Shown: positions 21,063-31,927 of the stretch, in pieces
Position numbering within the stretch: the first letter of the stretch is position 1
Layout of the letters: every line of letters starts with the position of its first letter
Source of the DNA: Carposina sasakii
Lineage: Eukaryota; Arthropoda; Insecta; Lepidoptera; Carposinidae
Assembly (NCBI GenBank): GCA_014607495.2
Contig: CP053161.1
Location: 4,411,115-4,475,114 of the forward strand
Reading direction: 5' to 3'
DNA length: 64,000 nucleotides
Position numbers and translations under genes: made by a program
Notes under the pieces: generated by a model
What the model was told of the DNA's origin: nothing
The model's database searches: none
The model's input: only the letters and a program-made list of their open reading frames with translations

Positions 21063-21164
21063 TAATAGAAATAGGGTAGAAATAGTTACAGATCCAAAGA
21101 AGTAGGTAGACAGGTAGGCGCAGACATGTGGAGCCCTAAATATTTTGCTCTAACCATTCCAAAT

Positions 21165-21423
21165 GCCGCGTGGTGCCGGCAGAGTAGAATTCGTACCACC
21201 CCATGCCTGCCCGTGGGTATCGTACGAGGCGATTAAGGGTTCCCAGGAAGTGGGCAGCAGCGCCTCCCGTGTTGACAACATAGTCTAAAATACAAACTGC
21301 GGTCACCAACCCGCCTGCCCAGCGTGGTGACTATGGGCAAATACCCCCCATCGCAGTCTTGTAGCGTGCCCTGGGGGAGGCCTACGTCCAGCAGTGGACT
21401 GCAATAGGCTGATGATGATGATG
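21165..21423 (+). mobile_element. RTE-tailed non-coding element with 13-bp TSD
   Basis: Between perfect AACCATTCCAAAT copies (21152-21164 and 21424-21436). 259 bp: head GCCGCGTGGTGCCGGCAGAG, GGCGATTAAGGGTTCCCAGG, GCGCCTCCCGTGTTGACAAC, GTGGTGACTATGGGCAAAT, then the tail GGGGGAGGCCTACGTCCAGC and (GAT)n, shared with the RTE LINEs at 3284 and 9867. No tRNA-like promoter. Probably mobilised by the RTE machinery through the shared 3' end (inference). Confidence 0.9.
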
Positions 21424-21667
21424 AACCATTCCAAATTCTACTTAGTAAAACAGCAATAGAATGCGTTGTACCTAATAAGCTAGTAAAGTCGCTGAAACGT
21501 CCGTCTGTTTCTGCAGCGATACATCACGAAACCAATCTGTATGCTAAACTAGAGCGCCCTCTACCGGCGATACGAGAAACTATGGTTTATGTAATCATTT
21601 GAAAATATTATCTTGACCCGTTCCCGTACGTTTTTGTATTTTCCAAGATGATCGATCTTACTTCGGT

Positions 21668-21808
21668 AAGGGCAAATTTTTTTAAACGTTAGATAGCCTG
21701 TTTGAGGAATAAAGTTGATTGATTTATCTCTATCATGGCCAAGTTTTAGAGAAGGGCAGCATTAACTTTATTCTTCTGATAGGCTGACATTAAAAAAAAT
21801 CGGCTCTT
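21668..21808. mobile_element. Palindromic MITE-O copy 1
   Basis: Ends AAGGGCAAATTTTTTTAAAC and AAAAAAAATCGGCTCTT. The interior pairs ATAGCCTGTTTGAGGAATAA with TTATTCTTCTGATAGGCT. More diverged than the copy at 28649. Confidence 0.65.
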
Positions 21809-23220
21809 ATGGCATCGAAAAATAAAATGGCCCGTATTGACATTTGTTTTCGCGACTTAAACTAGTGATGTAACCATATTGTAAAATTGATCGACTTAAT
21901 ACTGAAGTGGCCAATTCAATTTGATACTCACATTTCACGATAAATCGATTCAGGGTGTCCATAAAATCCGAATTTGCATATAAATAATATATACCGACAC
22001 CATATATAAGTATTTTGTGGTATGATTTTTTTTTGCTATTATTTATGCATGAACAAAAGCGATATGTATTGGGCACGCTAAAATAACCTAACCTATCGCA
22101 TTGGATTAATGTTCCGATTTACTCTCTTTAATTTGAAAAAAAAGAAAAATATATCATTTTAAACTATTTTACGATATGATCCAAAGTTCGGGCGTACATC
22201 GATTTTTAATCATCGTAATAAATGTGGCCAAGTTTGTATGGATGGATAACCATACGAAATTTTGTCACTCTTTCATGAATATGTATTGTAAAATGCGCAT
22301 TTGTAACATTTTAAGCCAAAGTTTACATCGACGTAATAAAAAGTTTGTATCAGGCTGAAATCTAGATCAGAGAATTAGGTTATATTATAGTCTGAAATAA
22401 CATTTAGGCTACTGTTTATCCTATTAGCTAGTTTCCTATATAAATATCTTGATCGATTTATTTGGACAGTATGAAAAAATCGTATGCAAAGCACTTAGCC
22501 GAGTGGGCGGTACCCATCAATGAAAAATGTAATTACATTCGGCACATTTCGATCAGTAAAAACTAGAAATATTTATGGGCGTGAACTGTCAAAGGGGCCT
22601 TTTATTTTGCGATGAGTATAGTTAAATTAAGAATGAACAACCTTACTTATCAAAGATTATTGGCCCCGCTATTCTGTGTTGTGGTGTATCTTCTAGGTGT
22701 TACTGCAGTTTTAGCCACCTAATTTGGGAACGCAGCCAAGTGTATTGTGTTTGTACCTACTGACGTAAAACTAACAAGAGGGGAAAAGAATGCTCAATAC
22801 GATGACTTGCATACAAATTGTTATTGCAAGGGGAGCTCTTCCATAACTATCTTCGTTATGAGTTTTACACTTACTTTAATTGATATCATACTTCATACTT
22901 TCCTGAGTACGAGTAGGTACCTACGTAAATAGTCATTATGTGAAACTAAAGCGCGGGCCTAATATGCAAAGTTTAATACCAACGGCGGCCATGATTGCCT
23001 CGATTTGTTTAACACCGAACGAAAACTTTCTGCCGGAGTTACGTTTCTAATTAATTATTATTGAAATTCTCCAACTTCGATATTTTACTAACGCACTTTG
23101 AGATTTATTAGCTAATTTGTAATAAGTATATCAAAGTATGATCCCTAAGGTACAAGACCTTCGTTGTTACTGAATACGAAAATTGAATAACGAATATATG
23201 TTTAATATAGTAGGTATCTT
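21809..23220. other. 1.4-kb AT-rich single-copy stretch
   Basis: No gene supported; a repeat G scrap (TTTGGGAACGCAGCCAAGTG) lies near 22722. Confidence 0.35.
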
Positions 23221-23560
23221 CTTCCTCCCTTCCTTTTCTTCTACTTCCTCTTCTTTCGCGAACTGACCGGCGGCAGTGGCAGCTCAAGTTGCCGGGTGCA
23301 CTCTGGTAATACCAGGACTCGACTAGCCCGGCCGCGTCCCTCCGGCCAGCCGCATCTTTCCCTTCCCAAATTGGTCAGACTCCCTGACCCATGTGGCCCC
23401 CTTTAAGGGCCACGCGAGTTACCGTCGCGCGCCGAGAATTTTGCCCGGGCACGGGGGTTGCCCCAAGGCCCGCAACCCAGGGTGCATGTTTTTGTCCCCA
23501 GGACGACCCACGTCCGTATACATACGGGTGGCTGTATTCCCAAAAAATGGGGAAGCTCTA
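23221..23560. repeat. GC-rich island, probably repeat-derived
   Basis: A pyrimidine tract (TTCCTCCCTTCCTTTTCTTC) leads into ~280 bp of GC-rich DNA (GGCCGCGTCCCTCCGGCC; GGGCACGGGGGTTGCCCC). Open frames exist on both strands (65 codons at 23393) but none is recognisable. The abrupt shift from AT-rich flanks suggests inserted DNA. Confidence 0.35.
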
Positions 23561-23589
23561 GTTTCTACCAGGTTTTTGAATACGATCTA

Positions 23590-23725
23590 GAGTCTAGAGT
23601 CGTCTAAGGAACTCGGGCATTCTCTCAGGGGATAAGCTAGCAACTTGTCCCGGATCTACATCTGTCCCCGCTATGTTAAACGTGGCTGCAGGATCTCTTT
23701 GATGATTCTGCAGTAATGGCTATAT
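23590..23725. repeat. Repeat G copy
   Basis: AAGGAACTCGGGCATTCTCT, GATAAGCTAGCAACTTGTCC, GCTATGTTAAACGTGGCTGC and GATTCTGCAG are well kept. Confidence 0.65.
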
Positions 23726-24028
23726 TAGTGTTATGCATATAAGTCAAAGAACACTAAGATCTACAAACTCTCAACTGAGAGTCCTCAGTTAACCATATAA
23801 AATACGTACCTACGTAACACCATTTCGTCAACATGGGCGATTTTCCTCAGCCGTTAGGCAATGCTATAAAAAATTAAACTCTACAAGAAGTAGTTAAAAA
23901 CTGTGCTACTAGTAAATTTTCTCCGAGGTTAGACATTAAAATGTCGCCGAAGTCGGTAACTTTAAATTATTTTAAATATTGTATTACCTCGCCCGTGGTT
24001 GTGAAGGAAAATATACGTTTATTTTATA

Positions 24029-24255
24029 CTAGTCTGTCCGCGTGGACTGCAGAAAAAACAAAATATCAAAATTATCCGGGATAAAAATCTTTCCCGGGAT
24101 AAATTGAAGCCTGTGTATTATTCTGATACGTAAGCTATATTATTGTAAAGTTTCATCGAAATCCGTTCAGTAGTTTTTGCGTGAAAGAGCAACAAACATC
24201 ATTACATATTTTCTCACAAACTTTCGCGTTTATAATACTCCTATTAGTAGTAGGA
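24029..24255 (-). mobile_element. Helitron copy
   Basis: Terminus CTAGTCTGTCCGCGTGGACT; TATCCGGGATAAAAATCTTT; TCAGTAGTTTTTGCGTGAAA; CACAAACTTTCGCGTTTATA; the 5' end reads TCCTACTAATAGGAGTATTA on the minus strand with a small duplication of AGGAGTA. Confidence 0.8.
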
Positions 24256-24290
24256 CTTACATAGAAAGGCTTTATGGAAGCTATATTATA

Positions 24291-24641
24291 CAGGATGATT
24301 TTTGGTCGTCAACGTTCCCGAAAACTACGGATTCTCCTCATCATCACTATCATTTTTCTCCATAGAAGCATACCTGGGAAGTGTCTGGTTTCCAAAATAT
24401 TAGGGTCTAAAGTTGAGTAAATAGATTGCGTTTTTCTGCATAAATGCACATAGACGCGCGTAGCAAGATTTTTTTCACAAGAAATAATTAATCTGTCTAT
24501 AAAAAAATAAACACTAGACACTATAAATTTCGCTAGATCAAGTAATTAAATTAAAAAAAAAAAATCCAGCATTTTTTTGGCATAAACTTACTTTATTTGA
24601 TGTATAGATATGTACCTTCGTTAATGGTGGCCACAAAAATT
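24291..24641. mobile_element. MITE-A copy 4
   Basis: Starts CAGGATGATTTTTGGTCGTC after TATTATA. All main blocks follow; the right tip is lost after GTTAATGGTGGCCACAAAA. Confidence 0.85.
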
Positions 24642-24959
24642 TCTTTTTATGTTTGTTTCCTTTCCTGGGTATTTTTGAATAAAAGTAGCCAAGGCGAATT
24701 AAAATATGACAAGATTAAAATAAAACGACATAATTTATTATTACCGCATGACCTGTTTACTAATATAATTGGACTTGCCTAAAATAGATATGCAAAGAAG
24801 GATTCCAGGTAAAACGTAATAGAAATGTGCGTTTAAATATTTCTTATGCTAGGAAATAAACGGCAAATAAAACTATTTCGTCACTATAGAATTTAATTGT
24901 GTTCGTCGTGTTAAATAAAAAAAATATATTATGTAGCTTTTTTAAAATGGAAAACAATT

Positions 24960-25100
24960 GGGACGACGTTTTACCACAGTAATCATATCCGTGACGTCCA
25001 TATGACTATTTTAATATTTTATTTTATTTTATTTTATTTTATGATTTTAATTATATGATATGGGTTGTACTTGAAATAAAGATTATTATTATTATTATAT
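24960..25100 (+). repeat. LINE-like 3' tail and simple repeats
   Basis: (TATTT)n at 25016-25041, then GGTTGTACTTGAAATAAAGA and an (ATT)n run ending near 25098. GAAATAAAGATTATT is a common CR1-type LINE end in Lepidoptera. No coding part is visible. Confidence 0.5.
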
Positions 25101-25189
25101 CCTACATCGTTAATATTACTATGTTTATTGCGAATTTCGGTTACTTCAAGAAGACTCCCAGTATTAAAATTCATTACAAATAAGTACAT

Positions 25190-25285
25190 ACAGACACACA
25201 TATACCATACGTCTATGTTCCCAAATAGGGGTAACCTGAACTACAGGACCACAAAAGAGACCCTACAGACACGTCTAGCACATTC
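25190..25285. repeat. Repeat G fragment
   Basis: CCCAAATAGGGGTAACCTGA, ACTACAGGACCACAAAAGAG and CGTCTAGCAC, the inverted outer part only. Confidence 0.45.
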
Positions 25286-25648
25286 ACGATTTCACCCGTC
25301 ATCGTAATAATCCGACCGACTTTCCGGCAGGTTTCTATGCGTAAATACTCCACGGTCGGCTAGTTATTTTTAGTTTATGCTTCAGGAAGTGACCCGGACA
25401 CGGAAATGAGATTTCGATATCCCCCCTCCCCTCCCGTTTTATCCAAATCAATTTCGATTACATCGAAACGAACGCACATAGCAGTCGGTGGCATTTAGTA
25501 GTAATAATGTATTTAGTTTGCGGTGTTTTGGAATAGTAGTAATTTGACCACGCTTTCAATTGCGATGTTGGTTGGGTTATTGGCAATTGATATAAATGGG
25601 AATAATATTTGCATAATTATACATCATTTATTATATACCCTTATTATA

Positions 25649-25908
25649 CAGGGTGTAACAAAAAGGGTATGTTAAGCGAAAAGCTATGTGAAAAGCCCAC
25701 TGTAGAGAATCTCTCCTGAAAATTTGAGACTCGAAATCACATGTTTATTTTTCCCAATAGTATAGAGAATTTTTTAATAACTCAGGAATTTTCATACAAT
25801 CTTGAAAAATAAACATGTGATTTCGAGTCTCAAATTTTGTGGATAGGTTCAGTACAGTGGGCTACTCAGATAGCTTTTCGCTTAACATACCCTTTTTGTT
25901 ACACCCTG
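25649..25908. mobile_element. MITE-B copy, complete
   Basis: CAGGGTGTAACAAAAAGGGT to CCCTTTTTGTTACACCCTG, TA on both sides. Arms with TTTGAGACTCGAAATCACAT and its inverse pair almost throughout. Confidence 0.92.
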
Positions 25909-26372
25909 TATTTTTTTATATAACACAATCATACACTAGGTTGTTTCAGGCTGCAAGTTTTTTGAGTGAAGCCGCTATTTTGGTCCTAAAAGAATCACTT
26001 TTCATTCATATCCTTACCCCCGTATACATAGTGGTAACTTTTCCCTGAAGGGCCCTCCCTTGAGGAATGATAGTGCTTTGTTTTTTGTTTCGATTGAATA
26101 GTAATACTTAAATGGTTGAGTGAAATTGAAGTCTAATGATATGATGAAGTCACAGGCAACGCTAGTAAAGAATCATAAATACTAAATTCGCACAAAACCA
26201 AGCTAAATCTACTAGAAAATGCACAGAGCAGTCATTCCTGTGAATTTTGAAACGGACTAGATTAAATTTAAAGTTAGATAGGGCGAAGGGAGTCAAAGTT
26301 AGCGAACGCTTACCGAACTGTTTTAGGGTTCTCTGGTGCAATCAGGACATAGCTTGTGAACCAAGTCAGTCT
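25909..26372. other. Single-copy stretch, nothing seen
   Basis: No supported feature. Confidence 0.3.
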
Positions 26373-26379
26373 GCAATAG

Positions 26380-26651
26380 CATAGAGGAATAAGATGTAGA
26401 CATAGAGTGCTAATGTCATACTAACAGTTTCGATGCACCATTAGACTTTTCGGTGCCTCACAATTCCAGTCCTTGACACTTACATTGAATTACTATACGT
26501 TACAATACATTAGTAATGTAATACATTACTATACATTACACTAATAGAATCTAAGTGTCAAGAACTGGAATTGTAAGGCACCGAAAAGTCTAATGGTGCA
26601 TCGAAACAGTTAGTATGACATTAGCACTCTATGACATCTTATTCCTCTATG
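26380..26651. mobile_element. 272-bp near-perfect palindrome with 7-bp TSD
   Basis: Perfect GCAATAG at 26373-26379 and 26652-26658 flanks an element that begins CATAGAGGAATAAGATGT and ends with its exact inverse. Arms of ~115 bp differ at only a few positions (an extra AGA and three or four substitutions). The loop of ~60 nt is rich in ATTACTATAC/GTAATGTA words. No coding sequence. High arm identity and an intact duplication indicate recent insertion. Superfamily uncertain. Confidence 0.9.
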
Positions 26652-26658
26652 GCAATAG

Positions 26659-27626
26659 TGAATGTTGGTAAACTAGACGTGATTAGACATTAATATCTTA
26701 GGTAGTTGTTGCCCTGACAAAGCATATAAGAGAACGTTATATAAGCGTAATAAATCCTTCATAGAAATATCTTTGTAGAAAGTACAATTTTTGTATTTAT
26801 CCGTCTTTTTACAGGAAATAGCTAGTTGTGTAGCAACTGAAGAAAATATGTATCAATATATTTTATCTTAGATATATATATAAATGCTACATTTTCCACT
26901 CACTAACGGAATAAAGCATACCAAAGTTACATGATTATTATGACTAACACATATATGTACAATTTGACAAGTGTGTATGTACAGATCGCAAACAAAACCA
27001 ACCGAAATGAAACTTACAGAATCAATGATAATAGATAGACTTATCTTAAATATTATTGAAGACGATTTTTTTTTGGAAAAACGTCTATTGGTATTTTAAA
27101 TTCAACCAAACTACAATCCATGTTCGCCCTCTCAACCGACACTCAAATCTGACGACTCATGATTGCAGTTAACTAAAGTCACAGTAAGTAATCAGATCAA
27201 TCGAACTGCTATGCGTTCGGCAACACGTACGGCATAATAAAGTACGATTATTATATAGTACTTATTATGTGCACAGGTATCATCGTCAGAGTCTATGTTG
27301 AAACTGACAGAGGGAGAGTACATAGTGGGGTGAAGGGGATGAAAAACACGAAGGGGTATTAGGAGAAAGGTCTCGCACAATTGCTTGCAAATATCAGAAA
27401 TGAACGGAAACTGTCAAGTGTCAATTTATATCATTGGTGCAAGAGATTCGGAAGGTTTTATGGTGAATACGTGTACGTCTATTTTTTGCAAAATTTATTT
27501 TTTCCTTGTTTTCGTGTAACGTACCTAGCATCCTCCTTAATATAATAACTATACAACTTTAATTTTTTCTTCATTACTTTTTCTTTTTCCCTGTATACTT
27601 TTAAGAATATCCCATGCGAGTGTATA
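26659..27626. other. Single-copy stretch with a lone plus-strand acceptor
   Basis: A strong-looking acceptor CGTCTTTTTACAG (26802-26814) is followed by 18 open codons and a stop. No matching donor partner or family hit; recorded only. Confidence 0.25.
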
Positions 27627-27886
27627 CAGGTATAACAAAAAGGGTACGTTGAGCGAAAAGCTATGTAAATAGCCCACTGTAGAAAACCTATACACAAAAT
27701 TTTAAACCCGAAATCACATGTTTATTTTTCCCGATAGTATGCAGAATTTTTAAATATCTCAGGAATTTTCATACACACTTGAAAAATAAAAATGTGATTT
27801 CGAGTCTCAAATTTTGGAAATAGGTTCTCTATAGTAGGGCTATATACATAGCTTTTCGCTTCACATACCCTTTCTGTTACATCCTG
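27627..27886. mobile_element. MITE-B copy, complete
   Basis: Tips CAGGTATAACAAAAAGGGTA (mutated) and CCCTTTCTGTTACATCCTG. Minus frame 27479-27697 is a shadow. Confidence 0.88.
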
Positions 27887-28109
27887 TATAGGAACATATA
27901 ATGTTAGAGAGATGTGTCATTTATGATGAAATGTCGTCATTTTTACCTTTCTTCCTTTTGTGCAACTAAAGATGACTTTTATTACAAACCTTTACGAGCC
28001 AGGGCAAGAAGTTAAATTACCTGTAACAAATAGTAGACACTTATGAATAAAAAAATTTAAACATACATATTACGCCCCCTTTTGAGGCAGAGATAACGGA
28101 AATGAAATT

Positions 28110-28250
28110 ATATATCCTGTGCTGATGCGGGGCTTCATCAGAATACAGCTGTATCTCCTTCCGTGTATATCGTAAGAGCCGACTAAGAAACTCAGACGTT
28201 CTATCAGGCGATCAGATAGCAACTTGTAACTAACTGATCCTTTACATCTG
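28110..28250. repeat. Repeat G copy
   Basis: CTGATGCGGGGCTTCATCAG, TACAGCTGTATCTCCTTCCG, TCAGGCGATCAGATAGCAAC. Confidence 0.65.
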
Positions 28251-28273
28251 CCCCTAAAGGTACATATATATCA

Positions 28274-28648
28274 CTAGTGGCCCGCCCGTCCGCTTCGCTT
28301 CGGTACATTCTCAACGTATTAATCAATTTTTCCCTATTTTATCACCGTTTAAACCTTCACTGGATTTCCATGAATATTTCAAGACTAAAATTAGCCAAAT
28401 CGGCCCCCTGATTACGTAAAAGCAATAGCAAAGTCGAAGCAAAGCGATAGCGAAAATTGTACAATATTCGCCTTGAAATGTCAAAGTTCCTTTTAAACTC
28501 AATTAACGTAATACGAATTTGACAAGCAATCAGCGATTTTTGTAAAATTTTCGCTATCGCTTTGCTTTTGCTAGTTAGGTCATAAGGGGGCGGTTCAGTT
28601 TTAGCGAGACTAACGAACAGCAATTCATTTTCATATATAAGAATATAT
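28274..28648 (-). mobile_element. Helitron (second family) split by MITE-R
   Basis: The 3' end on the minus strand is CCGAAGCGAAGCGG then CGGGCGGGCCACTAG. The body has TTGGCTAATTTTAGTCTTGA, and the 5' part is AATTGCTGTTCGTTAGTCTC. The middle is interrupted at AAATCGG|TTCAG by MITE-R. Minus frame 28357-28623 is a shadow. Confidence 0.8.
28404..28590. mobile_element. MITE-R copy 2 nested in the Helitron, 3-bp TSD
   Basis: CGG flanks both sides (28401-28403, 28591-28593). Ends CCCCCTGATTACGTAAAAGC and GGTCATAAGGGGG. Inner arms AAAGCGATAGCGAAAATT / AATTTTCGCTATCGCTTTGC. Joining the flanks restores AAATCGGTTCAGT, the usual Helitron reading. Confidence 0.85.
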
Positions 28649-28791
28649 AAGGGCTGATTTTTTTAAACGTAAGATAGCCTAATTTAAAGAATAAAGTTGA
28701 TGCTGTCTCTATCATGATCAAGTTTTAGAGAGAGACAGAATCAACTTCAATCTTCAGATAGGCTATCTTACGTTTGGAAAAATCGGTCCTT
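28649..28791. mobile_element. Palindromic MITE-O copy 2
   Basis: AAGGGCTGATTTTTTTAAAC with its inverse at the right. The centre GATGCTGTCTCTATCATGAT / TTTTAGAGAGAGACAGAATC folds as a hairpin. It abuts the Helitron. Confidence 0.75.
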
Positions 28792-29039
28792 AATAAATTT
28801 ATTCTCCCCATTGAACAATTTATTTATTTATTAAGAGACGGCGGGAGTATATACTATACCAAATATGACCCAATATTGTTGCAATAATGCCCGATACTTC
28901 AACAGACATTTCATCGGCTTCTTTCTAAAGATAATGTCCAATATAAAGTATCAGAATAAAGCTTTATTGCATCGAGCTTACATTGTATGAGTGGGATCTT
29001 AAGAACCCTGAATTAGTTGTTATTTCTTTACATTTTTAT

Positions 29040-29330
29040 CACCCGACTGCGCCAGAATGAGGGTTATGTTATTCGAGTGTATTGTATCCTAAACCTAGCT
29101 AATATTATACATGTGAAAGTAACACGCATTTTGTGGTCAACCAATCTTCTTGTAATTTAGCATAATGTAGTAGGTAGTACGAAAAAGGGCATAGCGGACA
29201 AAGTCGCGGGCGTCAGCTAGTAATATATAACTACGAAACTAAGTTACGGCTTGCCGCATTTGGGTTGCGAGGGTGACACTGGGTGGGTAGGTATAGGTAC
29301 CTACATCAAAAAGTTACGCTGTCAGGTTAT
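29040..29330. mobile_element. MITE-S copy 2 with Helitron inside
   Basis: CACCCGACTGCGCCAGAATG and ATTCGAGTGTATTGTA before the Helitron; GCCGCATTTGGGTTGCGAG and GACACTGGGTGGG after it. Confidence 0.65.
29087..29220 (+). mobile_element. Helitron nested in MITE-S, exact A^T insertion
   Basis: TCCTAAACCTAGCTAATATT to AAAGTCGCGGGCGTCAGCTAG, with A before and T after as expected for Helitrons. 134 bp. Confidence 0.8.
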
Positions 29331-30389
29331 TTTATATAATTATGTAAATAAGGTTGTTGAACGCACAGTAAATGCAAGACATTTTTAGCCGCTCCAGGAT
29401 AGGTTAGTTAGCAAAAGAAGGTCTTTTTGGGTTCAAATTGAAGATTTTTATCTATTCGCGATTAGCATACTGCTTGTCCTTTTTGACATAGATTTCGTAA
29501 TAGGTATCTGACCGCGTCCAGCGCATCTTGAGGTGCAGACAAAGAAAAACTAACGCACTAACGTAAACTATCGTCAAATGTTTTAATAATATGCCAAATA
29601 CTTGTGCCCAAGAGATAATAAAGTCGCCATTTTGTCAAAATGGAATCACACGAGGCAGACAAACAACACCCGCGAAAAACAAACACAGCTCATCTCAAAA
29701 AAAGTCAAAATGGAACGTGGCAATTTCAAAATGTAACGAAACACCGCAGGGTTAAGAGTGTAATTAATCAAGTGTCCCCCCTCCCAACCCCCCGGGATAG
29801 GGGGGAAAGCGTGAAGCGCAAAACCTTTATTTTTACAGCTGAGAAAACCCCCATTTCATTAGAACACGACAAAAGAGTTGCTTACTCTGAGGCACCTACA
29901 ATCTAGTTAAAGGTGCTGTCAGACTGTACGCGAGTAGAATTTAAATTGTATTATTAAGCTCTTTTTTATACGCTGAATGTGATAAGGCCAACATTATCAT
30001 GAAAATTGCATATACTTCCTTATTTTTTAAAGATTTCCTTCAAGTTATTTAAAATTAATATGAATTTTGCGTTTATATAAACGTATCTCTATTAAAATTA
30101 GGTATATGACAGGTGTTATTGAAAATACGATGGCACAATGTTACATAAAACTGTGCCATAAATCGCAAATTCAAACACGATCCAATTACTATTTGCAATA
30201 ACAATGATATATCGAATGTTGTGTCGAAAATACAAATTTTATTATAGGTGTTATAGTGTGCTGGATAATATTATTAGTTTGACAATGAAAAACTAGTTAC
30301 TGCTGAAATATTTTTGCTTATACCGATAAATTAATAATCGATATACATAATATAATAAATAGATACCATATGAGTAAAGCGTATTTATT
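29331..30389. other. ~1-kb stretch with an unassigned 88-codon frame
   Basis: 29640-29906 (+) is an 88-codon frame with basic, hydrophilic composition starting at GTCAAAATGGAATC. It has no recognised domain, and a C/G run (CCCCCTCCCAACCCCCCGGG) lies inside. No splice signal convinces me. Low confidence as a gene. Confidence 0.2.
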
Positions 30390-30450
30390 GTCCTGTGCTA
30401 ATTCGGGGCTTCACTAGAATCATCTGCGTCTCTTCAACTACCAAGTTAAC
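30390..30450. repeat. Repeat G scrap
   Basis: CCTGTGCTAATTCGGGGCTT and CACTAGAATCATCTGCGTCT. Confidence 0.5.
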
Positions 30451-30997
30451 TTGGTATACCGTATTTATTACTCGCTAAATATGTAACAGCAGCCTTACAG
30501 TTAAATACTTAATGTTGTTTCACTTTGTGCCCTAAGCAAACTATTGCAAGAACGACAAGACAAAATGGCGACTTTTTAAATATTAAACAGTTTAGTTGTA
30601 ATGTCGGATTCTCTACGACCCATTCAGTTCTAGTTAATGCGCTCACAATAGCTTCTTTGTTGAATTAAACGCTTTTGTTCTTTGAAGAAAACATTTCGCA
30701 AACTTAGAAATATAATTTAGTTTTTGTTTTTTCAGCGATCGCTTGTCCTGTGACACGAATAATAAAAACAGATTTTTAGTGTTGCCTATTCGCATAAAAT
30801 ATTTACACGAAATATTCCATTAATTTTTCTTTTGAAACAGAACATGATCTTCAATTTAATCTCATGATCTTCCTTGTTTTTGGAAAATTTAAACTCTGTG
30901 TAAACTATAAAATTAGTTACACTTATTTTAAATGAACCTTATTCACACCAAAGCTAATCAACTCTGATGTCGAGAATTAAAGCTCAACAATCTAGAA

Positions 30998-31178
30998 CAG
31001 TGGTTCCCAAAGTGGTCCAGGTGGACCGGAGACTCGATGGGGGTCTACGTTAGCGTGAAAAAATGGGGTTTCACAATTAATTTGTATGTGATTAATGTGG
31101 TGTAGGCCTGTAGGGGGTCCACCAGAACGAGTTAACTCTTGAAAGGGGTCTATGAGAAGAAAAGTTTGGGAACCCCTG
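30998..31178. mobile_element. hAT MITE (181 bp) with perfect 8-bp TSD
   Basis: ATCTAGAA at 30990-30997 and 31179-31186. Tips CAGTGGTTCCCAAA and TTTGGGAACCCCTG follow the hAT rule (CAGNG start, 8-bp duplication). Interior GGTCCAGGTGGACC and GGGGGTCCACCAGAAC. Minus frame 31092-31343 is a shadow. Confidence 0.95.
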
Positions 31179-31447
31179 ATCTAGAAGATTGATTGATAGA
31201 AGTTGGTGCATACGAGCAGCACAATCCATGTAACTTTTTACATGGCTATAAGCAGATATGTGGTCCATTTGCGATGATGATGAATCTCGCACTCTGATAC
31301 TTTTAATCGACAAAAAGCTAACTCCAAATATATGTGACGTCACTAAAGCGCAGACATAATCTGCCCGGGCACGCTCCCGACAGATAAGTCGGGTGCATGC
31401 AGACCGTTACTTTTTACAGTGCAAGTGGCGCTGTAAAGATAGCGCGC

Positions 31448-31590
31448 TGTGATGTCCGTTTCACCGCATAGTTCCGACGGATGATGGCGCTAGTTACTTT
31501 GTGTATCACCACATTTTCTGTGTCGCTGCATACAAAAAATGTTAGTTCCGAAATACGGCGCAGGAATTATTCTATGAAATGGAGTTTAGC
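31448..31590. repeat. Repeat Q copy 2
   Basis: GTCCGTTTCACCGCATAGTT, GGATGATGGCGCTAGTTACT, GCTGCATACAAAAAATGTTA. Confidence 0.6.
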
Positions 31591-31927
31591 AACTTGATAA
31601 TGACTGCTCGTTACACCGCCGCGTAATAGCTTAGAATAATCATTCGATTAAATTTTTTACTCGCTGATTTTTCGGGGGCTGCGGTTTTTCAGTGTTCTGT
31701 TTTGATGCAAATATAAGCATCCGTTTGGAAGAAAAGCCGAAAAGTTTTTTAAATAATATATTTTATGAGATTGAAATTTAATTGTACAGAACTCTGTTGA
31801 GTATTTCAGTTTTTATATGGCATGATTTGTTTGCCGAGATTTGGCTAGTGTATAGCTATCGGATGAAAAATAACGTTGCCAATATGTAATTTAGAAAAGA
31901 GATGGTAAAATTTGTCATCCGAGTAAT

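Noticed and set aside
26802..26880. Plus-strand terminal exon after CGTCTTTTTACAG
   Set aside because: Only 18 codons, no partner exon, no family hit.
30722..30830. Plus-strand exon after TTTTGTTTTTTCAG
   Set aside because: Strong pyrimidine tract but 30 random-looking codons and no donor.
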